A DNA stretch of 64,000 bases from Anaerobaca sp035448545 (lineage in GTDB: Bacteria > Planctomycetota > Phycisphaerae > Sedimentisphaerales > Anaerobacaceae), in assembly GCA_035448545.1 (NCBI GenBank), contig DAOTJE010000008.1:118543-182542 (forward strand). Direction: 5' to 3'. Below the pieces are notes generated by a model that was given only the letters and a program-made list of their open reading frames with translations, was not told where the DNA came from and made no database searches. Each line of letters begins with the position of its first letter. Position 1 is the first letter of the stretch. The translations under genes and the position numbers were made by a program. Positions 1-9,700 of this stretch are shown here, piece by piece.

Positions 1-285
1 TCGGGGGCCGGTGTGGTGGTGATGCTGACGAGCTGGCCCCAGTACAACGACCTGGACGTTGCCCGATTGGAGGAAAGGGCAGGGGCCTCGCCGCTGTTGA
101 TCGATTGCTGGCGCATCTATCGGAACGCCACGCTGAAGAAGTTCACCTACCGCGCGTTCGGGATGGTGACCGTACCTGCAGGGGGAATCGCACATGACAG
201 TCGCGCAGACATTCTCTACCAGGACCGTCGAGGACGTACGCCGGTACTGGAACGCACGTCCGTGCAACATCCGGCACTCACCTAA
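1..285 (+). CDS. C-terminal end of a UDP-glucose/GDP-mannose dehydrogenase-like protein (partial)
   Basis: Frame 1 is open from the window edge to TAA at 283-285, so only the last 94 residues are visible. The stretch GADVV-like VVVMLTSWPQYNDLD followed by LLIDCWRIYR matches the UDP-binding C-terminal domain of nucleotide-sugar dehydrogenases, where a TxW segment is followed by a DGRN/Y-type strand. Such enzymes oxidise UDP-hexoses to UDP-hexuronic acids for glycan synthesis, which fits the glycan cluster downstream. The last 30 or so residues overlap the next gene by 92 bases in another frame and look unlike the family, so the C-terminus may be an extension caused by loss of an earlier stop. 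The assignment rests on a short fragment only. Confidence 0.6.
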   Translation, partial: SGAGVVVMLTSWPQYNDLDVARLEERAGASPLLIDCWRIYRNATLKKFTYRAFGMVTVPAGGIAHDSRADILYQDRRGRTPVLERTSVQHPALT

Positions 286-1042
286 GCCGGTCGGGACGCG
301 GGCGTACTTCGACGAGGTGGAGGCCCGCAAGTATTTTGTCGAGCCGCACATCCCGGCCTTCGCCCAGTTCGATCGCTGGGCGGGCAAGAAGGTGCTGGAG
401 ATCGGTTGCGGCATCGGGACCGACACGATGGGCTTCGCGCGGGCGGGCGCCCGCGTCACGGCGGTGGACCTTTCCGATGCGTCGCTGGCGGTGGCGAAGG
501 AACGCGCATCGGTCTTCGGTCTGGCCGATCGCATCCGGTTCTATCAGGCCGATGTCGAGCGGCTCAGCGAGGCCGTCCCGGTCGGGGAATACGACCTGGT
601 CTACTCCTTCGGCGTCATCCACCACACGCCGCACCCCCAGGACGCCATCCGCGAGATTCGCAAGTACATGGGACCGCAGAGCGTGTTCAAGATGATGGTG
701 TACCATCGCTATTCCTGGAAGGTGCTCTGGATCCTGCTGAAGTTCGGGAAGGGAGCTTTCTGGAAGCTCGACGAGCTGATCGCCCGCCACTCCGAGGCCC
801 AGACGGGCTGCCCGGTGACGTATAGCTACTCCCGCCGGACCGTGCGCGACCTGTTGCAGGGATTCCGTATCCGTGCCGCCAGGGTCGACCACATCTTCCC
901 CTACTCGATTCCGGAATACCGACAGCACAAATACAAGAAGGTGTGGTACTTCCGCCTCCTGCCCGCCTGGGCATTTCGCCGGCTGGAACAGAGCCTGGGC
1001 TGGCACCTCCTGGTGGATGCCACGCTGGCAGACAGGTCGTGA
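194..1042 (+). CDS. Class I SAM-dependent methyltransferase (282 aa)
   Basis: Residues 67-76 (VLEIGCGIGT) are the glycine-rich SAM-binding motif I. The acidic strand end VTAVDLS follows, then the post-II strand DLVYSFGVIHHTPHP, which is typical of the UbiE/Methyltransf_11 group. The N-terminal block YWNARPCNIRHS is a conserved lead-in of a family often seen in surface-glycan loci. ATG 194 is chosen because this block begins just after it and GGGG lies eight to eleven bases upstream. The gene overlaps the preceding dehydrogenase fragment and ends two bases before the next start. Its acceptor substrate cannot be read from the sequence. A sugar or lipid-linked sugar is the natural inference from the neighbours. 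Confidence 0.88.
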   Translation: MTVAQTFSTRTVEDVRRYWNARPCNIRHSPKPVGTRAYFDEVEARKYFVEPHIPAFAQFDRWAGKKVLEIGCGIGTDTMGFARAGARVTAVDLSDASLAVAKERASVFGLADRIRFYQADVERLSEAVPVGEYDLVYSFGVIHHTPHPQDAIREIRKYMGPQSVFKMMVYHRYSWKVLWILLKFGKGAFWKLDELIARHSEAQTGCPVTYSYSRRTVRDLLQGFRIRAARVDHIFPYSIPEYRQHKYKKVWYFRLLPAWAFRRLEQSLGWHLLVDATLADRS

Positions 1043-1044
1043 CC

Positions 1045-3381
1045 ATGATGACTTCTACAGGCACAACTCCAAACGAGCGTCTTCGCGCTGCGGTCGAGAA
1101 GATGCCCCCGAGTCCCGACGGGCGTCGCTCCCCGATCCAACGGATGAGGGACCTCCCCACGATCCAGCTATTCGCATCAACGTACTGCAACCTGAAGTGC
1201 CCCTATTGCAGCCAGGGCCGGCGTCGCAAGCCGGAACTGTCGGAGGATTTCCTGTCCGATGCGACCTTGCTGCGCGCGCTGGAGGAATGGCAGCCGACAC
1301 ACTTCTACGTCAGCGGGGGCGAACCCCTGTTGCATCCGGGCCTGCCCCGCTTTCTGCAAAAGGCGGCGCAGTGCCACCATTACGTCTCGTTTGACACCAA
1401 CGGTGTGGTGCCGGCGGAAACCATCGGCGAGGTGTTGGATGTCTTTCCGCATGAGCGGTTCGGGTTCTTCAACATCAGCCACCATCTCCTGGCGGGCGTC
1501 AGGCTGGAGCACATCACGCCCCTGATCGCGCGCCTGAAGCAGGCGGGCATCCCGCACTTCGTCAAATACATCGGCGCCCCGGAGAGCATCGGGACCATTC
1601 GCGATCATATGCGCTCCCTCCAGAAAGAGCAGGTGGGCGTCGCGGTGACTCTGCTGGAGACGTATTCCAAGCCCTGGCGGGATCGGCATTTCCCGCGGGA
1701 CTACAGCGAGCAGGAGCTGCGCGATCTGCTGGAACTGGTCACGCTCGACGTGCACGGGATGCAATTCTTCGGCGGAATCGAGAGCCAGGGGCTGCCGTGT
1801 TCGGCGGGGTACAAGTACTTCACGCTGAACATGCGCGATCAGCGGGAGCTGTGCGCGTGCTGCCATCGCGCCGATCCGGTCGATTGGAAACAGACCATCT
1901 TCCTGCGGCCTTCGGCGCCAAGGACCATGTACCCGTGCACGACGTCGAAATGCCTCGGCGACCTGATGTTCATCCTCGGCTGCCAGGGCCTCTGCGAGGA
2001 AATCGATCGATTCGAACAGTTGTGTCGCGGGATCTCGCCGCCGGTCGGCATCGAGTCGGTCCTACGCTTCACGAAGGCCATCGCGCAGCAGCGCCGGCTC
2101 GTGCTCCAGGATCGGTTCGATGCTTTCTGCGAGCGATTCCGCAACGAGCGGGCCGCGCCGCGGCCGGAGGCGCCTCGTGCTGTCGTCGCTGCTGTGCCCG
2201 CCCCGTTCCGTGAGAAGGTTCTGTCGCCTGAATCGGCCAAAGGCAAGAAGAAACTCTCCGAGTATCTTGTCGCCTTCCATTCGCTGGCGCAAAAGAGCGA
2301 GGCGGAAATCCAGCAGATCTTCCGCGTCATCCCCTTGCGAGGATACTATTACGATCAGCGACGTTGGCCCGGGTGGCAGAAACACAACCAGTTGAAGTAC
2401 TTCCTCAACAAGGCGTACGGCTTCCCGATGAAGTTCAACGTCGAGGTAGCGACCCAGTGCGTCTTCAAATGCGAGTTCTGCGTGCTGCACAGCGGCCGGC
2501 TGGCGCAGAAACGAACCCAGCGTTTCCTTCGCTTCGAGGACTTCGCCCGGCTGTTTCTTCAGATCCAGCCGTTCGTCACGCACGTCGAGTTCACCGGAGG
2601 AGAGCCCCTGCTGAACGCGGACCTCGGCAAGATGATCCGATTGTGCAACGACTGGAGCGTCAAGACAGTTATTGCCACGAACGCCAAGCTGCTCGACGAG
2701 AAACGGATCGATGCGTTGCTGACGGATCCGCCGTCGGAAGTGCTGGTCGCCTATGAGACCGGGCAGGTCGAAGCCTACGAGAAACATCGCCGCGGCGGCA
2801 ACCTGGAACTGCTCGTCCACAACATCAAAGGGTTCGTCGAGGAGCGGAACCGGCGGGGACAGCCGTCCCCTCGCGTGAAGCTCCAGACGGTGGTCAGTCG
2901 CGAAACCGTATCGCACATGGAGGAGTTCTGGAGGGATGCGGAATTGCTGGGCGTCGACGAAGCCTGCTCCAAGCCCATCTTCGTCTGGCCCGATGGGGAC
3001 GATGCGTACTGGGAGATGATGAAGAACAAGTACCTCATCCCGAACCACGCACTGAGCTACTACCGGGCCGATGCCCAGGGCCGCCTGCTGCCGACCGGAC
3101 GAGAGGGGTTCTGCCCGAACGTCGAGAACGTGCACATCGGCGCCGGCGGTGAAGTGGTGCCCTGCTGGTACAACCTGCTGGCGTCGCCGACGATGGGCAA
3201 CGCGCTGACCGAATCGTTTGTCGACATCTGGTTTTCGCCGACGTACGACCAGTTCCGCCGGCGCATGGTTGCTCATACCGCCTACGAGCATGGCTGCAAG
3301 TACTGCATCGGCGTCCACGATCCGAAGCTGTTTGAAACCAGAGCCTTCGCCGCGAAGACAGAGTCGAAGGTCTCCGTATGA
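1045..3381 (+). CDS. Tandem radical-SAM protein with two complete CX3CX2C/SPASM halves (778 aa)
   Basis: Two radical-SAM enzymes are fused head to tail. The first half has C48-X3-C52-X2-C55 for the 4Fe-4S cluster, a GGEPLL SAM motif, and a cysteine-rich SPASM-like tail (CSAGYKYF, then CACCHRAD). The second half repeats this with C472-X3-C476-X2-C479, TGGEPLL, and a SPASM tail ending CPNV...VPCWYN...HGCKYC. A roughly 70-residue helical linker joins them. ATG 1045 is preferred over in-frame codons further upstream because it lies two bases after the methyltransferase stop. SPASM proteins commonly modify peptides, but related ones act on small metabolites. Here the surrounding methyltransferases and glycosyltransferases suggest a role in sugar or protein modification. 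The motif MGNALTESF recurs in the radical-SAM module of the giant protein downstream, so the two are probably related. Confidence 0.88.
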   Translation: MMTSTGTTPNERLRAAVEKMPPSPDGRRSPIQRMRDLPTIQLFASTYCNLKCPYCSQGRRRKPELSEDFLSDATLLRALEEWQPTHFYVSGGEPLLHPGLPRFLQKAAQCHHYVSFDTNGVVPAETIGEVLDVFPHERFGFFNISHHLLAGVRLEHITPLIARLKQAGIPHFVKYIGAPESIGTIRDHMRSLQKEQVGVAVTLLETYSKPWRDRHFPRDYSEQELRDLLELVTLDVHGMQFFGGIESQGLPCSAGYKYFTLNMRDQRELCACCHRADPVDWKQTIFLRPSAPRTMYPCTTSKCLGDLMFILGCQGLCEEIDRFEQLCRGISPPVGIESVLRFTKAIAQQRRLVLQDRFDAFCERFRNERAAPRPEAPRAVVAAVPAPFREKVLSPESAKGKKKLSEYLVAFHSLAQKSEAEIQQIFRVIPLRGYYYDQRRWPGWQKHNQLKYFLNKAYGFPMKFNVEVATQCVFKCEFCVLHSGRLAQKRTQRFLRFEDFARLFLQIQPFVTHVEFTGGEPLLNADLGKMIRLCNDWSVKTVIATNAKLLDEKRIDALLTDPPSEVLVAYETGQVEAYEKHRRGGNLELLVHNIKGFVEERNRRGQPSPRVKLQTVVSRETVSHMEEFWRDAELLGVDEACSKPIFVWPDGDDAYWEMMKNKYLIPNHALSYYRADAQGRLLPTGREGFCPNVENVHIGAGGEVVPCWYNLLASPTMGNALTESFVDIWFSPTYDQFRRRMVAHTAYEHGCKYCIGVHDPKLFETRAFAAKTESKVSV

Positions 3382-4217
3382 TCGCCATTTGCGAATACGA
3401 CACGAATGTTGCGGTGCCCACGGTGCCTCCCGACGACGAAGGGTGGATCCGGCAGTGGCACGGGCTGTACATGCTGGCGGAATCGTTCTCGCAGGAGAGC
3501 TGGCAGGGGCACGCGCAGTTGTTCGCAGGCCCTTCCTATCCGGCGCATGCACTGGAGGCCTTTGCCCTGATCTCAATCCTGCGTCGCTTCGGTGGGCTCG
3601 ACCGCTTCCATTTCATCGAGTTGGGCAGCGGACGGTCGCCCTGGTGCCTGACCGTGGCCAGTGTGGTCGCGAATCGGCTGTTCGAGACGCGGATCGCCGA
3701 TTACTTCGCGCTGACGGTCGAAGCGGAGCCGCATCACTGCGTCTGGTCGGCGCTGCATTTCCTCCGACAGGATATTCACGGTGAGGTGGTTCACGGCGCG
3801 GTGGGCCGCAGCCGAGGGATCTGTCGTTTCAAGGCGGACACCGACCCGGCGGCCCACATGGGACAAGCGGTCCGGCCCGACGGCAACATCGTGGTCGAAT
3901 GCTACACGATCGAGGACCTGATGCGCGCCCACGGCTTGGCGCGCGTTCACGCGGTGCACATGGACATCCAGGGCGAGGAGGTCAACGCGGTAATCGGAGC
4001 GCAATCCTCGCTGGATGCCATCGATTTCTTCATCATTGGAACGCACGGATCGCAGATCGAAGCCGAACTGAAGCGATTGCTCGGGCGCACGCACCGGCTG
4101 GTGCTGGAGTTGCCACGCGGTGGATCGCTCCGCCTGGCCGGCATCGATCGGCCCTTCGTCTCCGCGGACGACGGCGTTCAGGTCTATCAGCGAGAAGCGT
4201 TGTGTCGGGGAATCTGA
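3378..4217 (+). CDS. FkbM-family methyltransferase-like protein (279 aa)
   Basis: The start ATG shares four bases (ATGA) with the stop of the radical-SAM gene. Residues 74-84 (FHFIELGSGRS) form motif I of a Rossmann methyltransferase. The later segment HAVHMDIQGEEVNAVIG corresponds to the FkbM signature, in which a D-x-x-G-x-E motif follows the strand that positions the substrate, and GTHG...RLVLE completes the sheet. FkbM enzymes O-methylate sugars or polyketide hydroxyls, and members are common in glycosylation islands. The N-terminal 70 residues have no recognisable domain. The methyltransferase fold is well supported. The acceptor is unknown. Confidence 0.8.
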   Translation: MIAICEYDTNVAVPTVPPDDEGWIRQWHGLYMLAESFSQESWQGHAQLFAGPSYPAHALEAFALISILRRFGGLDRFHFIELGSGRSPWCLTVASVVANRLFETRIADYFALTVEAEPHHCVWSALHFLRQDIHGEVVHGAVGRSRGICRFKADTDPAAHMGQAVRPDGNIVVECYTIEDLMRAHGLARVHAVHMDIQGEEVNAVIGAQSSLDAIDFFIIGTHGSQIEAELKRLLGRTHRLVLELPRGGSLRLAGIDRPFVSADDGVQVYQREALCRGI

Positions 4218-4258
4218 GGATCCAGGAGCCTGCTCCTCCCTGGCGTCTGGGCGAAGAC

Positions 4259-6274
4259 GTGAAGACCGAACGGCTCCTTGCCTATCTGACGGAGTGCTCG
4301 GACCGGTTGCGAGCTGCGCTGCGACGGCAGGACCATGCCGGCATTTGCGGCGCATTGCGCGAATACGTCTATCGCACAGTCAACTGGTCGAATTGCGGGC
4401 TCAACACCAGGCGTTTCTTCCACCGGTTCGAGGACGTTTCGATTTCGGATTTGATCCTGCTGTCCTGCGCGAAGGAAGTCGGGTTTCTGTGCGGCGGCAC
4501 GTCGGCGTTCCTGCGGAAACTCTACGGCGCGCTCGGGTACGATGCTTACGTTTACAACCACGGACTGCCGGGCGTTTCCACGCACGTGACTACTCTGGTG
4601 ATGATTCCCTGCGGCCGTCAGACCGTGCCGGTGTTTCAGGATGCCACGTTCAATTTCACTCTTGAAGTGAAGGGTACGTCCGACGCTGTCACTGTGTTTC
4701 GGGCGATCGCACGGGGGGATTTCCCCGATCTGCGCATCGTCAAGGGCGCGATCGGGCCGAGGGACATCTACTTTCTCGCGGATGCCGTCCATGAGTCGTT
4801 CGACTACTACCAGGCCCACGGTGTCTTTCTCGGTCCGGCCCGGGCGGAGCAGTCGGCCATCACGCACACGAACCTGCTGGTAGCGCCGGCGGACCTCGAC
4901 TACGACACGAGCTATCGAAGGCGGAGAGAAGCGGGCGTGCTCGATGCCCTTTCCACACGATTGGGTCGTCCTCGTTCGGAGGTCCACATCTCTCAGCTGA
5001 TGCTCTTCCCGATCGAGATCGGGCCGACCCGCCGGGCGGACCACCAGAGAGTGTTTGACACGTTGTTGACGATCGCAGCCGAGGCGCGGAAAGCCTCGTG
5101 CCCGCAGGAAGGTTGTGCGGCAAAGGGTACAGGGAGTGTCCCGATGAATGTTGGACAGATGGTCAAAGCTGGCGTCGGCATGTACGATAAAGGAGACGTG
5201 TCCAATGCCCTGAATGTGTTCCGTCACGCCGTAGCGGTAGATCCCGAGCACGCGAATGCGTGGAACAACCTGGGTGTGCTGCTGGTTCAGCAGAACCAGA
5301 TCTCCGAGGGTCTGCGTTGTTTCCAGAACGCCTTTCGGAGGGACCGTACCAACGGCGCCCTCGTGTCGAATTATGTCAGCGTGCTGCGCCAAGCCGGCCG
5401 GTCGGCCGAGGCCCACGATGTTATCGACCAGTATCTGCGGGCCGGCGGCGATCCGCAGCGCGTGAGCGGCGTCGCCGACGGACGAACCGAAGCGGCCGCG
5501 GATTCCGCGTCCATCGACGACCGGGCCGTTCCCTTCGTTCCCCTTCAGGAACTGCACCGCGCCCTCGGGTTTCAGACGCCGATCGACTATCCGGCGTCGT
5601 CTCTGACGAAATCGCTCAGCGCCTGGAAGATGGAAATCGACGACATGCCGATCTTCCGCTACCTCTATCGCCACGTTCGGCCGCGACGCCATTTGGAGTT
5701 CGGCACTTGGCAGGGCGCCGGCGTCGTGTACTGCCTCCAGGAGTGTGACGCCACTGTCTGGACGCTGAACCTGCCATTCGGGGAATCGCAGCCTAACGGC
5801 GAGCCGGCCTATTCCGGCGATGGCGATTCCTACGGCCTGGGCACCTCGCTGGTGGGCGAATGGGCCCGGCGCGTCGGGCTGCCCGAGCGGCGTGAATACC
5901 CGACGGATTCGTTCGGCTTTATCGGGCGGTTTTACCTGGAGAAGCAGCTTGGGCATCGCGTCTGCCAGATCTTCTGCGATTCGCGGCAGTGGGACACCTC
6001 GAACTATCCGCCGGGGTTCTTCGACACGGCTCTGATCGACGGCGGCCATTTTCCCGAGATCGTCGCCTCGGACAGCCGCAAGGCGCTGTCTCTGCTTCGG
6101 CCCGGCGGCCTGATCCTCTGGCACGACTTCTGCCCTCCGGTGCGCGACCGCAGTCCCGTGGTCCAGGGAGTGATGCAGGGTGTGGAGAGCATCCGTGACC
6201 TGCTTGCGGATCAGCTCGAACGATGGTTCTGGATCCAGCCCAGCCATATCCTCGTGGGGAGGAAGAAGATATGA
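4259..6274 (+). CDS. Three-domain fusion: transglutaminase-like, TPR, methyltransferase (671 aa)
   Basis: The N-terminal domain carries a plausible Cys-His-Asp triad: C78 in GFLCGGTSAFL, H109 in VSTHVTTLV and D128 in VFQDATFN. This is the order and spacing of transglutaminase-like papain-fold domains. Residues about 298-400 contain TPR repeats (NAWNNLGVLLVQQNQ). The C-terminal domain from about 461 has HLEFGTWQGAGV as SAM motif I and ALIDGGHFPEIV followed by LILWHDF. That pattern belongs to the Methyltransf_24/cephalosporin-hydroxylase-like group. GTG 4259 is the assumed start. GTG 4202 is an alternative that would overlap the FkbM gene. The reaction is unknown. The combination suggests a protein that binds a partner through TPRs and acts on it or on an attached sugar. 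Confidence 0.75.
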   Translation: MKTERLLAYLTECSDRLRAALRRQDHAGICGALREYVYRTVNWSNCGLNTRRFFHRFEDVSISDLILLSCAKEVGFLCGGTSAFLRKLYGALGYDAYVYNHGLPGVSTHVTTLVMIPCGRQTVPVFQDATFNFTLEVKGTSDAVTVFRAIARGDFPDLRIVKGAIGPRDIYFLADAVHESFDYYQAHGVFLGPARAEQSAITHTNLLVAPADLDYDTSYRRRREAGVLDALSTRLGRPRSEVHISQLMLFPIEIGPTRRADHQRVFDTLLTIAAEARKASCPQEGCAAKGTGSVPMNVGQMVKAGVGMYDKGDVSNALNVFRHAVAVDPEHANAWNNLGVLLVQQNQISEGLRCFQNAFRRDRTNGALVSNYVSVLRQAGRSAEAHDVIDQYLRAGGDPQRVSGVADGRTEAAADSASIDDRAVPFVPLQELHRALGFQTPIDYPASSLTKSLSAWKMEIDDMPIFRYLYRHVRPRRHLEFGTWQGAGVVYCLQECDATVWTLNLPFGESQPNGEPAYSGDGDSYGLGTSLVGEWARRVGLPERREYPTDSFGFIGRFYLEKQLGHRVCQIFCDSRQWDTSNYPPGFFDTALIDGGHFPEIVASDSRKALSLLRPGGLILWHDFCPPVRDRSPVVQGVMQGVESIRDLLADQLERWFWIQPSHILVGRKKI

Positions 6275-6756
6275 GGGTGCTGCAAGTCATGCCGAAACGC
6301 AAGGGCACCGGCAATATCCTGCTGAAATACCGCAACAAGGTCACCTCCAGCAACGGCGAGGACGGGATCATTGAGTTCAACAATCATATTCCCAACGACA
6401 TTCTCTTCATCCAGGACGCGGACGTCTCGGTGAACCAGGGCAGTTCGCTCCTGGCGATGATCGAGCTGGGCAGGCAGAAGGGATATGAGCTGGTCTGCAC
6501 TGTGGGATGCAACGCCTTCTTCGTACCCCGCGAAGACTATCCCCTGTTCGGCATCGAGAACAACCACATTGACGCCATGTTCGACGACACGCGGACGGAA
6601 ACGAGGGTGTTCCAATGCTACGACGGCACGCTGGTCCTGGCGGGGAAGAAGTCCCTCCACTGGCACAAGATTGACTTCTGTGACGAGGACATCCAGATTC
6701 TGCCCGCTTCGCTGCGACGGTACGGCAAGCGGTTGGATGTCTCTACCACGACTTGA
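6271..6756 (+). CDS. Short NGEDGII-family protein, apparently internally deleted (161 aa)
   Basis: The start ATG overlaps the previous stop (ATGA). The N-terminus KYRNKVTSSNGEDGIIEF matches the opening of a family of roughly 270-300-residue SAM-fold proteins found in glycan loci. The remainder (VNQGSSLLAMIELGRQKGYE, NAFFVPREDYPLFGIE, YDGTLVLAGKKSLHWHKIDF) matches the end of the same family. The central Rossmann part, normally containing a VEFGAxDG-like motif, is missing. The join falls on IIEF, encoded at 6370-6378, a motif that in full-length members occurs on both sides of the missing part. The frame is intact, so a small protein may still be made, but a SAM-dependent activity is unlikely. 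Family membership is from memory of related sequences. Confidence 0.6.
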   Translation: MRVLQVMPKRKGTGNILLKYRNKVTSSNGEDGIIEFNNHIPNDILFIQDADVSVNQGSSLLAMIELGRQKGYELVCTVGCNAFFVPREDYPLFGIENNHIDAMFDDTRTETRVFQCYDGTLVLAGKKSLHWHKIDFCDEDIQILPASLRRYGKRLDVSTTT

Positions 6757-9700
6757 CGAACGACGCACGCCCGGAGCAGGGCGATGCGAAGGCCCGAGAA
6801 GTGAGGATGCACGCAGTGAACGATACACCCTACTTGAGCGTGGTGGCCACGTCGCGCAACGACGATCACGGTGGCAATCTCGCGCTGCGCATGCAGTTGT
6901 TTGTGCAGTGTCTGGCGGCCCAGGCGCAGCGACACCGCCTGAAGACGGAACTGATCCTGGTGGAATGGAATCCGCCCGCCAACCGTCCGCGACTGCGGGA
7001 GGTGCTGCGGTTTGACGCTCGTCATCCGTTCTGCTCGGTGCGCATCGTTGAAGTCCCGGCGGCGATTCACGCACGGTATCGGCACGCGCAGACCTTGCCG
7101 GTGTACCAGATGATCGCCAAGAACGTGGGCATTCGCCGGGCCCGCGGCCGTTTCGTCCTGGCGACGAACGTGGACATTGTCTTCTCCGATCCGCTGTTCG
7201 CCCGCCTGGCGGGGCAGGATCTCCAGTCCGGGCGCTGCTATCGCAGCATCCGCCACGATGTGGACAACGCATTGACGTCCGAGATGCCCGTCGAGGCGGT
7301 TCTGGACTACTGCAAGAGCCATCTGATCCGCGTGAACCAGCGAGATTGCTCGCTCAACGTGCGCGACGGGTCCAGACATGTCATCTACCGTCCCGAGGTG
7401 ACCGAGAAAGAGCTTGGGCACCCGAAGCTGTTCACCAACGGCTGTGGCGATTTCACTCTGCTGTCGCAGGAGGACTGGTGCCGTCTGCGCGGGTATGCCG
7501 AGTTGGACATGTTCTCCTTCCATCTCGATTCGCTGTTTTTGCACTGCGCGTACTACGCCGGGATCACCGAATGTGTGTTTCCCGACGACCACGTGCACTA
7601 CCACATCGAGCACCAGGAGGGGTGGACGCCGGAGATTCATCGCGACCGCACGCTGGATGCCCGGTTGGACAAGGGACAGATCGACCGTCTGGACAATGCC
7701 TCCCTGCGCCGGCTGCTGGACCGCATGCGGGACGAGCGAAAGCCGCTGATCTTCAACGAGGCGAACTGGGGCCTGGCCAATGACCAATTGGCCGAAGAGC
7801 ACGTGACCATTGCGGACTGGGAGCGGAAGGATCGGGAAGGGGTCGTAATCGCCATTCCGTCGACAAGGCGGTGCGATGACTCGAAAGACGCGCCCTACCT
7901 GAGCGTCGTGGTGACCACGCGGAACGACGACCACGGTGGGAATCACCTCCAGCGTTTCCAGACCTTCCTCGACCACCTGGCCGACATGTGCGCGCGGCAT
8001 CGCCTCGGGGCCGAACTGATCGTGGTGGAATGGAACCCCGACCCATCGCGTCCGTCGCTGGCCCAGGCGATGCGCTGGCCCGATCCGTCGCGACTGGCGA
8101 GCCGGGTGATCGTTGTTCCTCCCGAGATTCATCGATCGTACCGGAACTCCGAGAAGTTTCCGCTGTTTCAGATGATCGCCAAGAATGTGGGTATCCGGCG
8201 GGCCCGAGGGCAATACGTTCTGGCGACCAACATGGACGTGCTCTTCTCCCACGAGCTGGCCTCCTGGCTGGCCCGGCGGGAACTGCGCGAGGATTGCGTC
8301 TATCGGATCGACCGGCACGATGTGGGCCAGACCACGATCCCGGCGGGATTGTCCCGCGACGAGGTTCTCGATTTCTGCGCCCGTCACGTGGTGCGCGTCC
8401 ACGGGCAGCATGGCACTCATGCCTGGGGCGATCCGCCGCGAATCGGCGATCCGGACCGGTTGCACAGCCATGCCTGCGGCGACTTCACCCTGATGGCGCG
8501 CACCCAGTGGGAGCGGCTCAAGGGCTATCCGGAGTTTCCCCTGTGGTCGATCTACCTCGATGGTCTTCTGCTTCATGCGGCCCGCGCCGTCGGCTTGGAG
8601 CAGAGAATCCTTCGCGAGCCGCTGCGCCTCTACCATATCGAGCATTCGCTCGGCTGGGCGGTCACTCAGGACACGATCAAGGAACGGCCGAGCCTTGACT
8701 ATCAAAAGGAGTACCTGCCCCTGTGCCAGCAAATGCTGCGAACCGGCAAGGCGCTGGATGTGAATCCGGAGAACTGGGGTTTGAAGGACAGATCGCTGGC
8801 CGAATATGAGCCTGGAGTGCGAGGTTCGCAGACGGCATGCGCCGCCGAGGAACGGACGGACGGCTTGTCCGGTGAGATTGTCCGCTCCTGGATCGATCGC
8901 ATCAGCTCCACCGAGAATCGACTCTACTATCGAGACCAGTCCGCTCAGACCCTGATCGCTCTGGCCCGCTATGCCCGCACGATGAATCCCACGGTGGTCG
9001 TGGAATTGGGGACGCTGGCCGGGCTTTCGCTGCGCACCTGGATCGCCGCCACCGAACGCGCCAGGATCTACGCGATCGATCTGAGCTTCCAGACGTTGAA
9101 AGAGACCGGACGTGTTCTCCCGCTGGACCTCTCACGCGTCACTCTGCTGGAGCAGGACATCCTCAAGACGGATTTTGCCTCCCTCTGGACGGCCCAGGAC
9201 CGGGTGATCTTCTTCGTGGATGCGCACGATCTGCCCGGCGTGCCGATCATGGAGCACGTGCTGACCACGGCGCTGCCGGCCCTGCCGGACGGCAGTCTGG
9301 TGGTTGTGGATGACCTGTGGTTCAGCACCGAACGGCTGACGCGTGACAACGCAAGATCTTTTCTGGATAACCGGGTTGTCGGAGAGATTGACGAGCTGCA
9401 ATGCTTTGAAGGACATTACGCACCGTATCACGGCGGCGGCTCATTCATGGGCTTCGCCGAAGTGATTCCACTGCTGAAGTTCGTCAACGCGCACCGCATT
9501 CCGCTGGTTCATGAGAAAGGGGGCAAGCAGGTCTCGTTCGCGTGGCGAAGCACCTTGCGAGAGGCATGGGGATCGCGTCAGACAGGTTCGACGGAACCGG
9601 CCGAGTGCTACGGTTCGGTGTCGCACAATCCGCTGGCCTCTGTTCCCGTGCCGGCGTCGCTGCGGGAAACGATGGACGGGCTCGCGCAGGATTACCGGCA

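Noticed and set aside
4187..6247. Long - strand open frame of 686 codons opposite the three-domain fusion gene
   Set aside because: It lies wholly opposite a well-supported gene, has no recognisable domain, and arises from the high GC content in the third codon position.
6618..8732. Long - strand open frame of 704 codons opposite the start of the giant gene
   Set aside because: Shadow of conserved GT modules on the other strand.
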